Of a stretch of 64,000 bases of DNA, positions 18,241 to 28,204 are shown one piece after another; within the stretch, counting starts at the first letter, position 1, and every line of letters begins with the position of its first letter. Both the position numbers and the translations under genes were made by a program. The notes beneath the pieces were generated by a model. It had not been told where the DNA came from, made no database searches, and saw only the letters and a list, made by a program, of their open reading frames with translations. The DNA is from Gemmatimonadota bacterium (GTDB lineage Bacteria; JAAXHH01), in NCBI GenBank assembly GCA_009838645.1, contig VXRC01000012.1, forward strand, positions 1 to 64,000, read 5' to 3'.

Positions 18241-19539
18241 ATGTTGTCAACATTGTCAATATATCACATCCGCCTTCTACTAATTCTGCTCGCGGCATCG
18301 CTCCTCTGCGCGTCCGTCGCGCCGCGGGTTTTCGCCCAAACCTTTATCCCGGCCAACCCGGAAGAGGCCGGCGTTTCTTCCGAACGGCTGGCGCGCATCG
18401 ACGCGGCGCTTGAAGCCTATGTCGAGGAAGAACGGCTGCCGGGCGCCGCGCTCGTGATCGGACGGCGCGGGCACGTGGTCTATGCAAAGGCCTTCGGCTA
18501 CCGGGACCGCGAGGCGGGGGAACCGCTCGAGATCACGGACCTGTTCCGGATCGCCTCGCAGACCAAGGCGGTCATCTCGGTGGGCGTGATGATCCTCCAG
18601 GAGCAGGGGCGCCTGCTGATCGACCAGGACCTGGGTGACTTCATCCCGGAATTCGACAGCACGACCGTCGCCGTTGCAACCGAGGACGGGGGCTATGAAG
18701 TAGTCCCCGCCGATCGCAAGATCACCGTGCGCGGCCTGCTCACCCACACGGCCGGTATTGGGTACGGGTGGGGCCCCGGCGCCAGGGCCTGGGAGGAGGC
18801 CGGCATCGTGGGCTGGTATTTCGCGGACCGCGACGAACCGATTTCCGATACCGTCGAGCGCATGGCAGATCTGCCCATGGCTGGCCAGCCGGGAGAGGCG
18901 TACGTATATGGCTACGCCACGGATATCCTGGGCGTGGTGATCGAGCGGGCCTCCGGCCTGCCGCTGGACGAATTCCTGCGGGTCGAGATCCTCGAGCCGC
19001 TGGGCATGGTGGATACGTATTTCTATGTGCCGCCGGAGGAAGCCGACCGGCTCACTGTCGTGTATTCGGTGACGGATGAAAAGGGGATGGAGCGCGCGCC
19101 CGATCCGGGCCACATGGTCGGACAGGGCATGTATCTCGAAGGTCCGCGCAAGAGCTTCTCGGGCGGTGCGGGACTCGTCTCCACGCCGGGAGATTACGCC
19201 CGCTTCCTCGAGGCGCTACGTCGCGGTGGCACGCTGGACGGGGCGCGCATCCTGTCGCCCAAGACCGTGGAGCTCATGACCGTCGATCATGTCCACGACG
19301 CGTGGCAGGGCAACGGCGGCGGGTTCGGCCTGGGGTTCGGCATCACGAAGGAGATCGGCTGGAGCGGCCTGCCCGGTTCTCCGGGCGCCTACAACTGGGG
19401 AGGTGCCTATCACTCCACGTACTGGGTCGATCCGGCGGAGGAACTGGTGGTTTCCTACATGACGCAGGTCATCCCCGCCCAGGGTCTCGACGACCACCAG
19501 CGCATCCGGGCGCTCGTCTACCAGGCGCTGGTGAACTGA
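18241..19539 (+). CDS. Exported serine hydrolase, class C beta-lactamase-like
   Basis: 432 residues. It begins with a hydrophobic signal sequence ending in PRVFAQ, so it is exported. SQTK in FRIASQTKAVIS is the SxxK nucleophile motif of the serine beta-lactamase/penicillin-binding/esterase family. GYATDILG sits where the YxN-type motif is expected, and GGAYHSTYWVDP where the third motif falls. Such proteins are often esterases or peptidases rather than true beta-lactamases. AAGAAGGA upstream supports ATG 18241. Confidence 0.87.
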   Translation: MLSTLSIYHIRLLLILLAASLLCASVAPRVFAQTFIPANPEEAGVSSERLARIDAALEAYVEEERLPGAALVIGRRGHVVYAKAFGYRDREAGEPLEITDLFRIASQTKAVISVGVMILQEQGRLLIDQDLGDFIPEFDSTTVAVATEDGGYEVVPADRKITVRGLLTHTAGIGYGWGPGARAWEEAGIVGWYFADRDEPISDTVERMADLPMAGQPGEAYVYGYATDILGVVIERASGLPLDEFLRVEILEPLGMVDTYFYVPPEEADRLTVVYSVTDEKGMERAPDPGHMVGQGMYLEGPRKSFSGGAGLVSTPGDYARFLEALRRGGTLDGARILSPKTVELMTVDHVHDAWQGNGGGFGLGFGITKEIGWSGLPGSPGAYNWGGAYHSTYWVDPAEELVVSYMTQVIPAQGLDDHQRIRALVYQALVN

Positions 19540-19546
19540 GGCGGCG

Positions 19547-20686
19547 TCACAACTCGAACACCTTCTCCAGGCACGTCAGGTTGTCGCATCCGCTTTCGGT
19601 CACGACCACATTGTCTTCGATCCGAACACCACCGCCTAGATCGGGGTAGTACAGGCCCGGTTCGACGGTTACGACGTGGCCGGCAACGAGGACCTGCGAC
19701 ACCTTTGATATGCGGGGCGGTTCGTGAATTTCAAGGCCGAAGCCGTGACCCGTGCCGTGGAAGAAGCCCTGCATGCGCCCGTTCTTCGCGCCCGTCTCGT
19801 AGCCCCTGCCTTCGAACAGCCGTTCCACTTCCCCGTGGATATCGCGCCCGTCCGCCCCGGCCCGGACCCGCGAGAGCGCGATTTCCTGTCCTTCCAGCAC
19901 TGTATCGTACAGCCTTAGGAACGTGTCGGACACCGGCCCCTTCGCCACGGTGCGGGTGATGTCCGCGTAGTACCCGGTCTTCATGGACTTGGGAAACAGG
20001 TCGAAGATGATGGGCTCGCCGGCGCGCAGGGGGCCGGAACCCCCGTTGTGGGGATCGCAGCCCTGGACGCCCCCGGCGATGATCGTGTGCTGGGCGATGC
20101 AGTCCCGTTCCAGCAGGTAGACGTGGATGCGCTTCCGGATGTATTCGGAAGTCAGCGGTCCCTCCGGCCCGTGGAGCAGGCCGTCCTTCACAGTGGCCTC
20201 GGCAAGCAGACCGAATGCCATGCGCAGGGCTTCTTCGGTGTGGCGGGAGGCATCCGAGATGGCCGCGACCTCGTCGTCGGTCTTCACAGGGCGCTGGTCC
20301 CAGAAGGGATCCGCCTTCGACGCCACCTCGAATCCCCGATCCCGAAGTTTGTCGGCGTAACCCAGGGGGAAGCCGTTCGGTACGCTGACGTGCTTCACTT
20401 CCCGTTCCCGGAGCAGTTCGACCACGGCGTCCACGAGTCCAGGATCGGCGTTGCCGCCGACCTTCGCGCGGTCCGTATAGTCCGTGAGCGATACAACTTC
20501 ATCGACCTTCGACTGTGCCCGCGCGCGGTCTATCTCCAGGTCGCTCATCATGATGGTCTTCCGGCCGCCCACCTGCAGGAAGGTGAAGGGGTCCGGCACG
20601 AACATCCCCGCGGCATACAGCATGTCGGCGTCGCGCTCGCTGTCCGCAATGAGCAGGACGGCCTCGTTAACGGGTGAAGCGGTCAT
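19547..20686 (-). CDS. M24-family metallopeptidase (Xaa-Pro aminopeptidase-like)
   Basis: 379 residues with a creatinase-like N-terminal domain and a C-terminal pita-bread domain. The five metal ligands are visible: Asp in FDLFP, Asp in YADITRT, His in GTGHGFGLEIHE, Glu in VTVEPGLY and Glu in VRIEDNVVV. This arrangement fits a di-metal aminopeptidase that removes residues before proline. It is convergent with the serine hydrolase, whose stop lies 7 bases away. Confidence 0.9.
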   Translation of the reverse strand: MTASPVNEAVLLIADSERDADMLYAAGMFVPDPFTFLQVGGRKTIMMSDLEIDRARAQSKVDEVVSLTDYTDRAKVGGNADPGLVDAVVELLREREVKHVSVPNGFPLGYADKLRDRGFEVASKADPFWDQRPVKTDDEVAAISDASRHTEEALRMAFGLLAEATVKDGLLHGPEGPLTSEYIRKRIHVYLLERDCIAQHTIIAGGVQGCDPHNGGSGPLRAGEPIIFDLFPKSMKTGYYADITRTVAKGPVSDTFLRLYDTVLEGQEIALSRVRAGADGRDIHGEVERLFEGRGYETGAKNGRMQGFFHGTGHGFGLEIHEPPRISKVSQVLVAGHVVTVEPGLYYPDLGGGVRIEDNVVVTESGCDNLTCLEKVFEL

Positions 20687-20724
20687 TCAGTTGCCTTTCG
20701 TTGTGAATCAGTACTGCCTTCGCG

Positions 20725-21576
20725 TCAATCGTACGTGTAGAAACCCTGGCCAGCCTTGCGTCCGTTTATTCCGGCGGCGACCATCTGCCGCAGCAGGGGC
20801 GGGGCGGCGTAGCGGTCGGTGCGGAAGGCGTCGTGGAGCACTTCCGCGATGTAGAGCGTGGTGTCCAGGCCGATGAAATCGAGCAGCTTGAGCGGACCGA
20901 GGGGATGGCTGCACCCCAGGACCATGCCCGCGTCGATGTCCTCTTTCGTGGCCACGCCCGATTCGACCAGGCGTACCGCGTCCAGCAGGTAGGGAATGAG
21001 GAGGTAGTTGACGATGAAGCCCGGCGTGTCCTTGACCTGGATCACCTGCTTGCCCAGCGATTCGCCGAACTGCCGGGCCGTATCCACGGTCTCCGCGCTG
21101 GTCTGCAGTCCGACGATCATTTCGATGAGTCCCATGACCGGCACGGGATTGAAAAAATGGAGACCGAGCACCTGCTCCGGCCGGTCTGTCGCCGCGGCCA
21201 GTTCGGTGATGGAAATGGAGGAGGTGTTGCTGGCCAGGATGGCGCCGGGCGGCGCGATGCCGTCTAAGGTGCGGAAGACCTCCTGCTTGGTTCCCAGGTT
21301 CTCGGTCACCGCTTCGATCACCAGGTCGCATTCGGCAAGATCGGCGAATTCCGTCGTGCCGGTGATGCGCCCGAGCACGGCCGCTTTTCCCTCGTCCGTC
21401 ATCCGCCCCCTGGACACGTTTCGCGACAGGAGACCGTCGATTCGCCCGATGCCGCCGCTCACCAGTTCGTCGGATGCCTCGCGGACGATCGTCCGGTAAC
21501 CCGCCTGGGCGCACACCTGCGTGATGCCCGATCCCATCAATCCACATCCGATGACGCCCACGGTCTTAATGGCCAT
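20725..21576 (-). CDS. 3-hydroxyacyl-CoA (3-hydroxybutyryl-CoA) dehydrogenase
   Basis: A 283-residue NAD(P)-dependent dehydrogenase. VGVIGCGLMGSGI is the nucleotide-binding loop at the N-terminus, LASNTSSISITELA contains the family serine, and GLHFFNPVPVMGLIEMI carries the catalytic histidine. The C-terminal part (FIVNYLLIPYLLDAVRLVE, DFIGLDTTLYI) completes the fold. ATG 21576 follows GGAGG by 7 bases; the longer frame is discarded. It is the size of stand-alone HbdA/PaaH enzymes of fatty acid or butyrate metabolism. No beta-oxidation neighbours are visible. Confidence 0.92.
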   Translation of the reverse strand: MAIKTVGVIGCGLMGSGITQVCAQAGYRTIVREASDELVSGGIGRIDGLLSRNVSRGRMTDEGKAAVLGRITGTTEFADLAECDLVIEAVTENLGTKQEVFRTLDGIAPPGAILASNTSSISITELAAATDRPEQVLGLHFFNPVPVMGLIEMIVGLQTSAETVDTARQFGESLGKQVIQVKDTPGFIVNYLLIPYLLDAVRLVESGVATKEDIDAGMVLGCSHPLGPLKLLDFIGLDTTLYIAEVLHDAFRTDRYAAPPLLRQMVAAGINGRKAGQGFYTYD

Positions 21577-21653
21577 GCCGGATCCTCCAGGTGCTGCCTT
21601 CAGGTTATTCGGTGCTACGCGTTCCCGGCCGCGTCCCACGAGCGCCCGGCTAC

Positions 21654-23333
21654 TTACTTCAGCGCAGCCACGGCTTCCTTGAACTGCTGGCCGCGTTCCT
21701 CGAAATTGGTGAACATGTCGTAACTGGCACAAGCGGGCGACAGCACTACCACGTCGCCGGGCCGCGCAAGTTCGGCACTTTTCCGCACGGCGTCATCGAG
21801 CGTTTCGGCACGGGCGATGACAGGCGGTTTTACGACGTCCGGATTCGTGCCGGCCGAATCATCCACGGTTGAATTCGCGCTGGCCGAATCCGCCACAACC
21901 GAATCAGCAACGGTCGATTTCATGTCGGCCGCATCGCCGCCGGCCAAATACACATCGGTCAGATCAGCACCGGCTTTCCCGATCGCGGTCTCAATCGTGT
22001 CCGCCGTTGCGCCGATCAGGACGACCGCCCGGGCGCGCCGAACGGTTTCCTTGGCCATGTCGTCGAAGGCCGTCCCCTTGTCGTACCCGCCCGCGATCAG
22101 GACAACCGGCGCGTCGAAAGCCCGGAGCGCCGTGACCGTCGACGCCGGCGTGGTGCAGGCCGAATCGTTGTAGTAACCCACGCCATCGATAACGGCGACC
22201 TCTTCCAGTCGGTGCTCCACGCCGCGGAACGCCTCGACCGTCGACCGGATGACCGATGGCGGGATCCCGCCCAGGCACGCGGCCGTCACCGCGGCCAGCA
22301 GGTTGGCCAGGTTATGCGGACCCGGCAGCCGGAGGGCGTCCGCGGGACACAAGACGCGTTCGCCTGCACCGCCTGCCTTCGATGCGCCGCGCGCCCCGGA
22401 ACCGTCCCTCGCGCCGGCACCGTCGCGGAAGACCACCTGACCGTCACGCACGTAGCATCCGGTCTCGACGGGGCCTTCCATGCTGAACCAGGCGACCCGT
22501 CCCGGGCAGAACGACGCCCATTTGCGCAGCCGCTCATCATCGGCGTTCAGGACGACCATGTCCTCCGGCGACTGGTAGTGCACGATGTGCCGCTTGGCCT
22601 GCTCGTAGGCGTCGAAGGTCCCGTGCCAGTCCAGGTGATTGGGCGACAGGTTCGTCACCACGGCGAGCCCGGGGCTTCGCCGGATCCAGGCCAATCGGTG
22701 CAGTTGAAAACTGGACAGTTCAAGTATCACGGGACTGCCGACGGGCGGCGCGTCAGCAGTGCCGGCTGCTCCGCCAGGACCACCGTCCGGCACCTCCCCG
22801 GATTCGGCCACCTCGCCGTGGCCGCCGAACGCCCCGCCAGGACCTGCGACTTCGCCACATTCCCCTTCAAGCTCGTTGAGCACGGCCCGGCCGATGTTCC
22901 CGCCCACCAGCGTTTCCGGGTCGACGGCCTGGTGCAGCGCCCCGACAAGCCGGGTCGTGGTGGTCTTGCCGTTGCTGCCCGTGATGCCGATGACCGGCCG
23001 GCGGCAGGTCTCGAAGACCAGGTTCATCTCGGTGGTCAGCGGAACGCCCTGGTCTCGCGCCAGTTGGAGAAAGGGACTGTCGTCCCGGACGGCGGGCCCG
23101 ACCACCACGAGGTCCGCGTCGGTGATGTCCTCCTCCCGGTGCTCCCCGAGCACGTAGCGGACCGGCCATGGATCCAGTGCGTCGATGGATTTCCGGAGCG
23201 CTTCCGCGGGCAGCAGGTCGGTGACGGTAACGTCCGCTCCCCGCGCGGCGAAATACCGTGCGGACGCGACGCCGCCGGAGAGCAAGCCGAGCCCCAGCAC
23301 GGTAACCCGTTTGCCTTTGAAATCCCTTGACAC
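21654..23333 (-). CDS. murD: UDP-N-acetylmuramoylalanine-D-glutamate ligase with low-complexity inserts
   Basis: Cytoplasmic peptidoglycan precursor ligase that adds D-Glu to UDP-MurNAc-Ala. VLGLGLLSGGVASARY at the N-terminus, ATP loop GITGSNGKTTTT (about residues 116-127), SPNHLDWH, YEQAKRHI (position of the carbamylated lysine) and the C-terminal SPACASYDMFTNFEERG identify it. At 559 residues it is about 100 longer than usual. The excess lies in three low-complexity blocks: residues ~157-198 (Gly/Ala/Glu), ~304-325 (Gly/Ala/Arg) and ~467-503 (Ser/Ala/Val/Asp). NDSACTT stands where most homologues have NDSKxTN, so a conserved lysine is absent. It is outside any cell-wall gene cluster. GTG 23333 is the only reasonable start. 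Confidence 0.9.
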   Translation of the reverse strand: MSRDFKGKRVTVLGLGLLSGGVASARYFAARGADVTVTDLLPAEALRKSIDALDPWPVRYVLGEHREEDITDADLVVVGPAVRDDSPFLQLARDQGVPLTTEMNLVFETCRRPVIGITGSNGKTTTTRLVGALHQAVDPETLVGGNIGRAVLNELEGECGEVAGPGGAFGGHGEVAESGEVPDGGPGGAAGTADAPPVGSPVILELSSFQLHRLAWIRRSPGLAVVTNLSPNHLDWHGTFDAYEQAKRHIVHYQSPEDMVVLNADDERLRKWASFCPGRVAWFSMEGPVETGCYVRDGQVVFRDGAGARDGSGARGASKAGGAGERVLCPADALRLPGPHNLANLLAAVTAACLGGIPPSVIRSTVEAFRGVEHRLEEVAVIDGVGYYNDSACTTPASTVTALRAFDAPVVLIAGGYDKGTAFDDMAKETVRRARAVVLIGATADTIETAIGKAGADLTDVYLAGGDAADMKSTVADSVVADSASANSTVDDSAGTNPDVVKPPVIARAETLDDAVRKSAELARPGDVVVLSPACASYDMFTNFEERGQQFKEAVAALK

Positions 23334-23375
23334 CCGAAGCCCGCCCGGTTTAATATACGGCGTTGATTCGCGGGT

Positions 23376-24125
23376 TCAATCCGCGAAGTCCAGTCGTTCG
23401 TCGAGCGCCGTCAGAAAGGTATTTGTTTCCGGTGCGTCGACGGTTTCAGGACCGCGCATCAACTGCACCAAGTCTTCGATCGTATCGATGTCCAGCAGGC
23501 GGAATTCGTCGAGCACCTCGTGGGTGATCCGGCGCCGCCGAAGCAGGGCGACGGTCTCCTCGAGTTCCGATCCCGAACTCCAGCGCGAGATATCGAATAT
23601 GCGGTGCGGCTTGCGCATGCCGATAAGATTGTACGCGCCGTCCTGGGCCGGGACAAGCACAATATCGTGGGATGAGAGGGACTCGCGGGCTCGATCGATG
23701 ACCGTTTCCTCCAGCCGGGGCATGTCGCTCCCGGAGATCAGCACGTACGGGTATCTACCGAGCAGATCCTCGAACAGGCCGAGCATCATCTCACCTAAAT
23801 TCGAGCCGGAAACTGCGTGGTACGGGACGTCCGGCCCGGTAATGGATCGAAAGGCGTCCGCGTATTCGGGCTGGGACGTGGCCAGCAGGACGTCGTAGTC
23901 CCGTCCCCGGTGCGCCGCGAACCGGTCCACCAGGAACGCGCGGTACATCCCGGCCGCCAGGCGATGGGCTTCGTCCGGACCGAGCACCGCGCCCGATCGG
24001 TCGCGCATGTCCTTGAGGCCGGCATAACCGTTCTCCGCCGTGCCATGGACCAGCCGGGTTTTGACGTTACGGGGTTCGGGATACTTGGCGAGCAGGACGA
24101 GTGCGGTGGGCGGATACGGAATCAT
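23376..24125 (-). CDS. Glycosyltransferase of the TIGR04282/DUF2064 family
   Basis: 249 residues with a nucleotide-sugar (GT-A) type fold. ALVLLAKYPEPRNVKTRL near the start and YVLISGSDMPRL, VLVPAQDGAYNLIGM later are characteristic of the TIGR04282 group, annotated as arsenosugar-type or uncharacterised glycosyltransferases. ATG 24125 begins MIPYPPTALVL. A frame to 24233 exists but would run into the upstream gene on the other strand. It is divergent from the kinase gene that begins 61 bases away. Confidence 0.8.
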   Translation of the reverse strand: MIPYPPTALVLLAKYPEPRNVKTRLVHGTAENGYAGLKDMRDRSGAVLGPDEAHRLAAGMYRAFLVDRFAAHRGRDYDVLLATSQPEYADAFRSITGPDVPYHAVSGSNLGEMMLGLFEDLLGRYPYVLISGSDMPRLEETVIDRARESLSSHDIVLVPAQDGAYNLIGMRKPHRIFDISRWSSGSELEETVALLRRRRITHEVLDEFRLLDIDTIEDLVQLMRGPETVDAPETNTFLTALDERLDFAD

Positions 24126-24185
24126 TGGCCGGTAGGCATGGCTCGGCGCGATGGGAATCGCGCTCGCGATGAAGCCACTTTGGTC

Positions 24186-25163
24186 ATGAACATCGATAAA
24201 GATAATGTAGCGGAGTACGTTCACACAAGACATCTATTGGCCCCGCCGCCGGAGGGTTCCTGCACGGTGGAAGAACTGGGCGGCGGGTTTCTGAATACCG
24301 TGCTGCGGGTCTCCGCCGCCGACCGTTCGGTCGTGGTGAAACAGGCCCTGGACGCGTTGCGGCTGTTCCCGGACCTCAAAGTCACCACCGACCGGATCGT
24401 CTACGAGACGCGGGCCCTCCGGGTATTGAACGGGCTGTTCCCCGAGGGGACCGTTCCGGCCGTCCTGCACTTCGACGACGCGCATCGCATCCTGGTCATG
24501 TCGGACCTTGGAAAGCGCCCGTCCCTGGAAACCGAGTTGGAGCGGGGACGCGTCGATCCTGCCGTGGCGGTGCAACTTGGCGGGTTCCTGGCGACCCTGC
24601 ACCGGCAGACCTGGGACGACAGAGAACTGCGTGAGCGATTCGACAACGAGGCCATGCAGGGCCTGAGGTACAAGTACTGTTTCTACTTCGTCGAAGATCC
24701 GGAGCTGAACCGCATCGCGCGCCGGCTGGCCGAAACGTTCACGGAGACGAAGCAGGCGCTGCTCCACGGCGACTTCTGGACGGCCAGCGTGATCGCCGCG
24801 GAGAAACGGGTCCGTACCTTCGACCTGGAATTCGTCAACTACGGGCACCCGGCCCAGGACGCCGGTTTCATCATGGCTCACTACCTGCTGCACGCATACA
24901 ACAATCCACGGGTCGCGGACGCCGTCTTCGACGCCGTTGAACGCCTTTGGAGCACCTACGCGGAGGGCATGGGCGACCTGTTGCCTGCAGCAACGGAAAC
25001 GACGGCCCTTCGGCAGGCCGGTCTCGAGATGCTGTTCCGCATCGACGGGATCAACCAGGTCCGATACATCACCGACGACGGGGTCAAGGCCCGCATTCGC
25101 CAGGCAGCCCGACCCATGATGCTGAATGACGGAATATCGGTGGCGGGATTACGTCACGTCTGA
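24186..25163 (+). CDS. Phosphotransferase of the aminoglycoside/methylthioribose kinase fold
   Basis: 325 residues with a protein-kinase-like small-molecule kinase fold. VELGGGFLNTVLRV-type N-lobe, ALLHGDFWTASVI (catalytic HGD) and TFDLEFVNYGHPAQDAGF (metal-binding DxE) follow the pattern of 5-methylthioribose kinase and its relatives. No other methionine salvage gene is visible, so the exact substrate is uncertain. The ATG at 24186 gives a compact protein. The longer frame overlaps the divergent glycosyltransferase. Confidence 0.78.
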   Translation: MNIDKDNVAEYVHTRHLLAPPPEGSCTVEELGGGFLNTVLRVSAADRSVVVKQALDALRLFPDLKVTTDRIVYETRALRVLNGLFPEGTVPAVLHFDDAHRILVMSDLGKRPSLETELERGRVDPAVAVQLGGFLATLHRQTWDDRELRERFDNEAMQGLRYKYCFYFVEDPELNRIARRLAETFTETKQALLHGDFWTASVIAAEKRVRTFDLEFVNYGHPAQDAGFIMAHYLLHAYNNPRVADAVFDAVERLWSTYAEGMGDLLPAATETTALRQAGLEMLFRIDGINQVRYITDDGVKARIRQAARPMMLNDGISVAGLRHV

Positions 25164-25312
25164 CCTGCAAGTACGGCACATTCAGCCTGCGGGTTCAAGA
25201 ACCGACTTGAAGTAGATTCAGAAGGCAACACACGGGTGTTGAAAGCCACACCATTTCGGGGGCGCGCCGATTGCTCGGACCGTCCTCAACTCAACGGGCA
25301 AGGAGCGATATC

Positions 25313-28165
25313 TTGGGCAGATTCAGATCATTACTCTTCATAGCGGCCGCAGTCGTAATCGGTCTGTGGATCCTCAGCGGATTCTGGGCCAACATCTTCG
25401 TCGAGGCGCTCTGGTTCGGCCAACTGGGCTTCGACGACGTGTTCTGGACGACGATCGGCGCCAAGTTCTTCACGGGACTGGTCTTCGGACTGGTCGCGGT
25501 AGTGGGCCTCGGGGCGAACGTCTACCTGGCGAGGTACTTCTCCACGCGCCTCACCGAGCTGCACCTGTTCAACGAGGAAATGTCGGAACTCGAACAGCTT
25601 TTCTCCAACTCCAGGCTGATCGAGGTCGTGACGATCATCGGCATCCTGGTCATTGCCGCCATCATGGGCCTGATCGGCCTGGCCAACTGGGACGGCATGC
25701 TCCGGTTCTTCAACCAGGAGGCCTTCGGCGCCACCGATCCCATATTCAATCTCGACATCGGGTTCTTCGTCTTCTCGCTGCCGATCTGGCATTTCGTCCG
25801 GTTCTGGCTGCTGCTCCTCGTCGTGGCCTCGGCCATCGCGGTCACCCTCTACTATCTTTATCGCGGCGCCGTCACCATCGAAGAGCGCGGCATACAGATC
25901 CGGTCGTACGCCCGCAACCACATCTGCGTCCTGGGCGCCATCGTCTTCCTGCTCATGGCCTGGGGCTACCGGCTCGACATGTACCGCCTGCTGTTTTCCG
26001 AATCGGGATTCGCCTTCGGCGCGGGGTATACCGATCTGCACGCCCGGATGCACGCGCTGTGGATCCTTCTCTTCGTGGCCATTGCCTGTGCCGGCCTGTT
26101 CCTGATGACGCTCCGCTCCCAGCGCCGCAATCTGCCGTTCATCGCCATCGGCGGCATGATCGTCTCGTCCCTGGTCGTCGGTTCGGTATATCCCGGACTC
26201 GTTCAGTACTTCCTGGTGGCACCGAATGAGTACGACCGGGAGGCGCCTTACATCCAGCACAGCATTGACTACACGCTGCAGGGGTACGGGCTGGACAGCG
26301 TCGACGAGGTGCCCTTCCAGATCCAGGAGAACCTGTCGGCCGGGGATATACAGACCAACATCACGACTATCAACAACCTGAAGATCCAGGACAAGCGTCC
26401 GCTGCGCCGGACCTACCAGCAGCTCCAGGAGATCCGGACCTACTACGATTTCTCGAACGTGGACGAGGACCGGTATATCATCGACGGGGAGTACCGCCAA
26501 GTCATGCTGGCCGCCCGGGAGTTGTCCTACGCCCAGCTTCCTTCGCCCACCTGGCAGAACCGGCATCTCTTCTACACCCACGGTTACGGGCTGTGCCTGA
26601 GTCCGGTGAACACCGCCACGCCCGAGGGACTTCCGGACCTCTTCGTCAAGGACATTCCACCCGTTTCCGTCAGCGACGACCTCACTATACGGCGTCCGGA
26701 ACTGTATTTCGGCGAGAACATGGACGCCTACGCGGTCGTGAAGACCACGCAGGAGGAGTTCGACTATCCGGAGGGCGATGAGAACAAGTTCAGCCGGTAC
26801 CAGGACGACGGCGGGGTGGAGCTCAGCTCCTATTTCCGCCGCCTGGCCTTCGCCCGGTATTTCAGCGAGGTCAATTTCGTCATCAGTCCGCTCATCACCG
26901 ACGAGAGCCAGGTCATGTTCTACCGTCAGTTGCAGAGCAGGATGGAGAACATCGCGCCCTTCCTGGACTACGACCACGATCCCTACCTGGTCATCGCCGA
27001 CGGCAAGCTGTACTGGATGATCGACGCCTACACTACGACGGGTTCCTATCCTTATTCGCAACGTTTCAGCGGCCTGTTGCAGATGCCGGACCAGGGCGAC
27101 CTGGGCACCGGGCCGCAATCGGACATTCCCGGGCTGAACCAGCCGCCGCAGCGCAGGTTCGTACAGAACCAGCCCACGCTGCAGAACATCAACTACATCC
27201 GCAACTCGGTGAAGGTGGTCATCGACGCCTATTCGGGTGAGACCGATTTCTACCTCGTGGACGAAGAGGACCCGATGGTGCTGACGTACCAGAAGATCTT
27301 CCCGACGCTGTTCAGGCCGCTGAGCGAGATGCCGCAGACGCTGCGCGACCACATCCGCTATCCCCGCGACCTCTTCGCCATCCAAGCGGCCATGTACCGC
27401 ATCTACCACATGCGCAATCCCCAGGTGTTCTACAACAAGGAAGACATGTGGGCGGTGCCCCAACAGGTGTACGCGGAACAGGAACAGCAGGTGTACCCGT
27501 ACTACGCCGTGATGAAGACGGCCCTGATGGAGAAGGAGGAAATGCTCCTCCTGCTGCCCTTCACGCCGGCCAACAAGGAGAACATGATCGGCTGGATGGC
27601 CGCCCACTGCGACGCGCCGCTCTACGGCCGCATCAAGGTCTACAACTTCCCGAAGCAGGAACTGGTCTACGGCCCCATGCAGATCGAGGCCAGGATCACC
27701 CAGGACGCCGACATCGCGAAGGAGCTCACCCTCTGGAACCAGGAGGGCTCCCAGGTGATCCGCGGCGACATCATCGTCGTGCCGATCCAGGAATCGCTGC
27801 TCTACATCGAGCCGTTGTACCTGCGGCAGCGGTCCACCCGGGGCGGCCTGCCCGAACTCAAGCGCGTGATCGTCGCCTATGGCAACCGCATCGCCATGCG
27901 GGAGACCCTCGACCAGGCCCTGGCGTCCATATTCGCCTTCGACGAGGGCACGCTGGCCCGGCAGACCACGACGATCGTCGACGGCCGGGAGGTCATCGAG
28001 ACGCGCCGTGCCACGCTGAACGAACTGGCTGAACGGGCGGTATCCCATTTCGACGACGCGCAGAACTACCTGCAGACCGGCGACTGGTCCGGTTACGGGG
28101 CTTCGCTGCAGCAACTGGAGAATGTCCTTCGCCGTCTGTCCGACGAAACAGGCCAGCTGGAGTAG
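25313..28165 (+). CDS. UPF0182 family integral membrane protein
   Basis: A 950-residue protein with about seven N-terminal membrane segments (first SLLFIAAAVVIGLWILSG) followed by a very large outer or periplasmic domain. It matches the UPF0182 family, which is widespread, conserved and of unknown function. TTG 25313 is chosen because AAGGAG lies exactly 7 bases before it; the frame opens at 25271 but with no ribosome site. The C-terminal ~60 residues are charged and probably form a helix. It stands alone in front of the hydrolase gene, 39 bases away. Confidence 0.9.
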   Translation: MGRFRSLLFIAAAVVIGLWILSGFWANIFVEALWFGQLGFDDVFWTTIGAKFFTGLVFGLVAVVGLGANVYLARYFSTRLTELHLFNEEMSELEQLFSNSRLIEVVTIIGILVIAAIMGLIGLANWDGMLRFFNQEAFGATDPIFNLDIGFFVFSLPIWHFVRFWLLLLVVASAIAVTLYYLYRGAVTIEERGIQIRSYARNHICVLGAIVFLLMAWGYRLDMYRLLFSESGFAFGAGYTDLHARMHALWILLFVAIACAGLFLMTLRSQRRNLPFIAIGGMIVSSLVVGSVYPGLVQYFLVAPNEYDREAPYIQHSIDYTLQGYGLDSVDEVPFQIQENLSAGDIQTNITTINNLKIQDKRPLRRTYQQLQEIRTYYDFSNVDEDRYIIDGEYRQVMLAARELSYAQLPSPTWQNRHLFYTHGYGLCLSPVNTATPEGLPDLFVKDIPPVSVSDDLTIRRPELYFGENMDAYAVVKTTQEEFDYPEGDENKFSRYQDDGGVELSSYFRRLAFARYFSEVNFVISPLITDESQVMFYRQLQSRMENIAPFLDYDHDPYLVIADGKLYWMIDAYTTTGSYPYSQRFSGLLQMPDQGDLGTGPQSDIPGLNQPPQRRFVQNQPTLQNINYIRNSVKVVIDAYSGETDFYLVDEEDPMVLTYQKIFPTLFRPLSEMPQTLRDHIRYPRDLFAIQAAMYRIYHMRNPQVFYNKEDMWAVPQQVYAEQEQQVYPYYAVMKTALMEKEEMLLLLPFTPANKENMIGWMAAHCDAPLYGRIKVYNFPKQELVYGPMQIEARITQDADIAKELTLWNQEGSQVIRGDIIVVPIQESLLYIEPLYLRQRSTRGGLPELKRVIVAYGNRIAMRETLDQALASIFAFDEGTLARQTTTIVDGREVIETRRATLNELAERAVSHFDDAQNYLQTGDWSGYGASLQQLENVLRRLSDETGQLE

Positions 28166-28204
28166 GAACGGGTCGGACGCGGACCAGGCAGACCGGGGAC
28201 AGCC

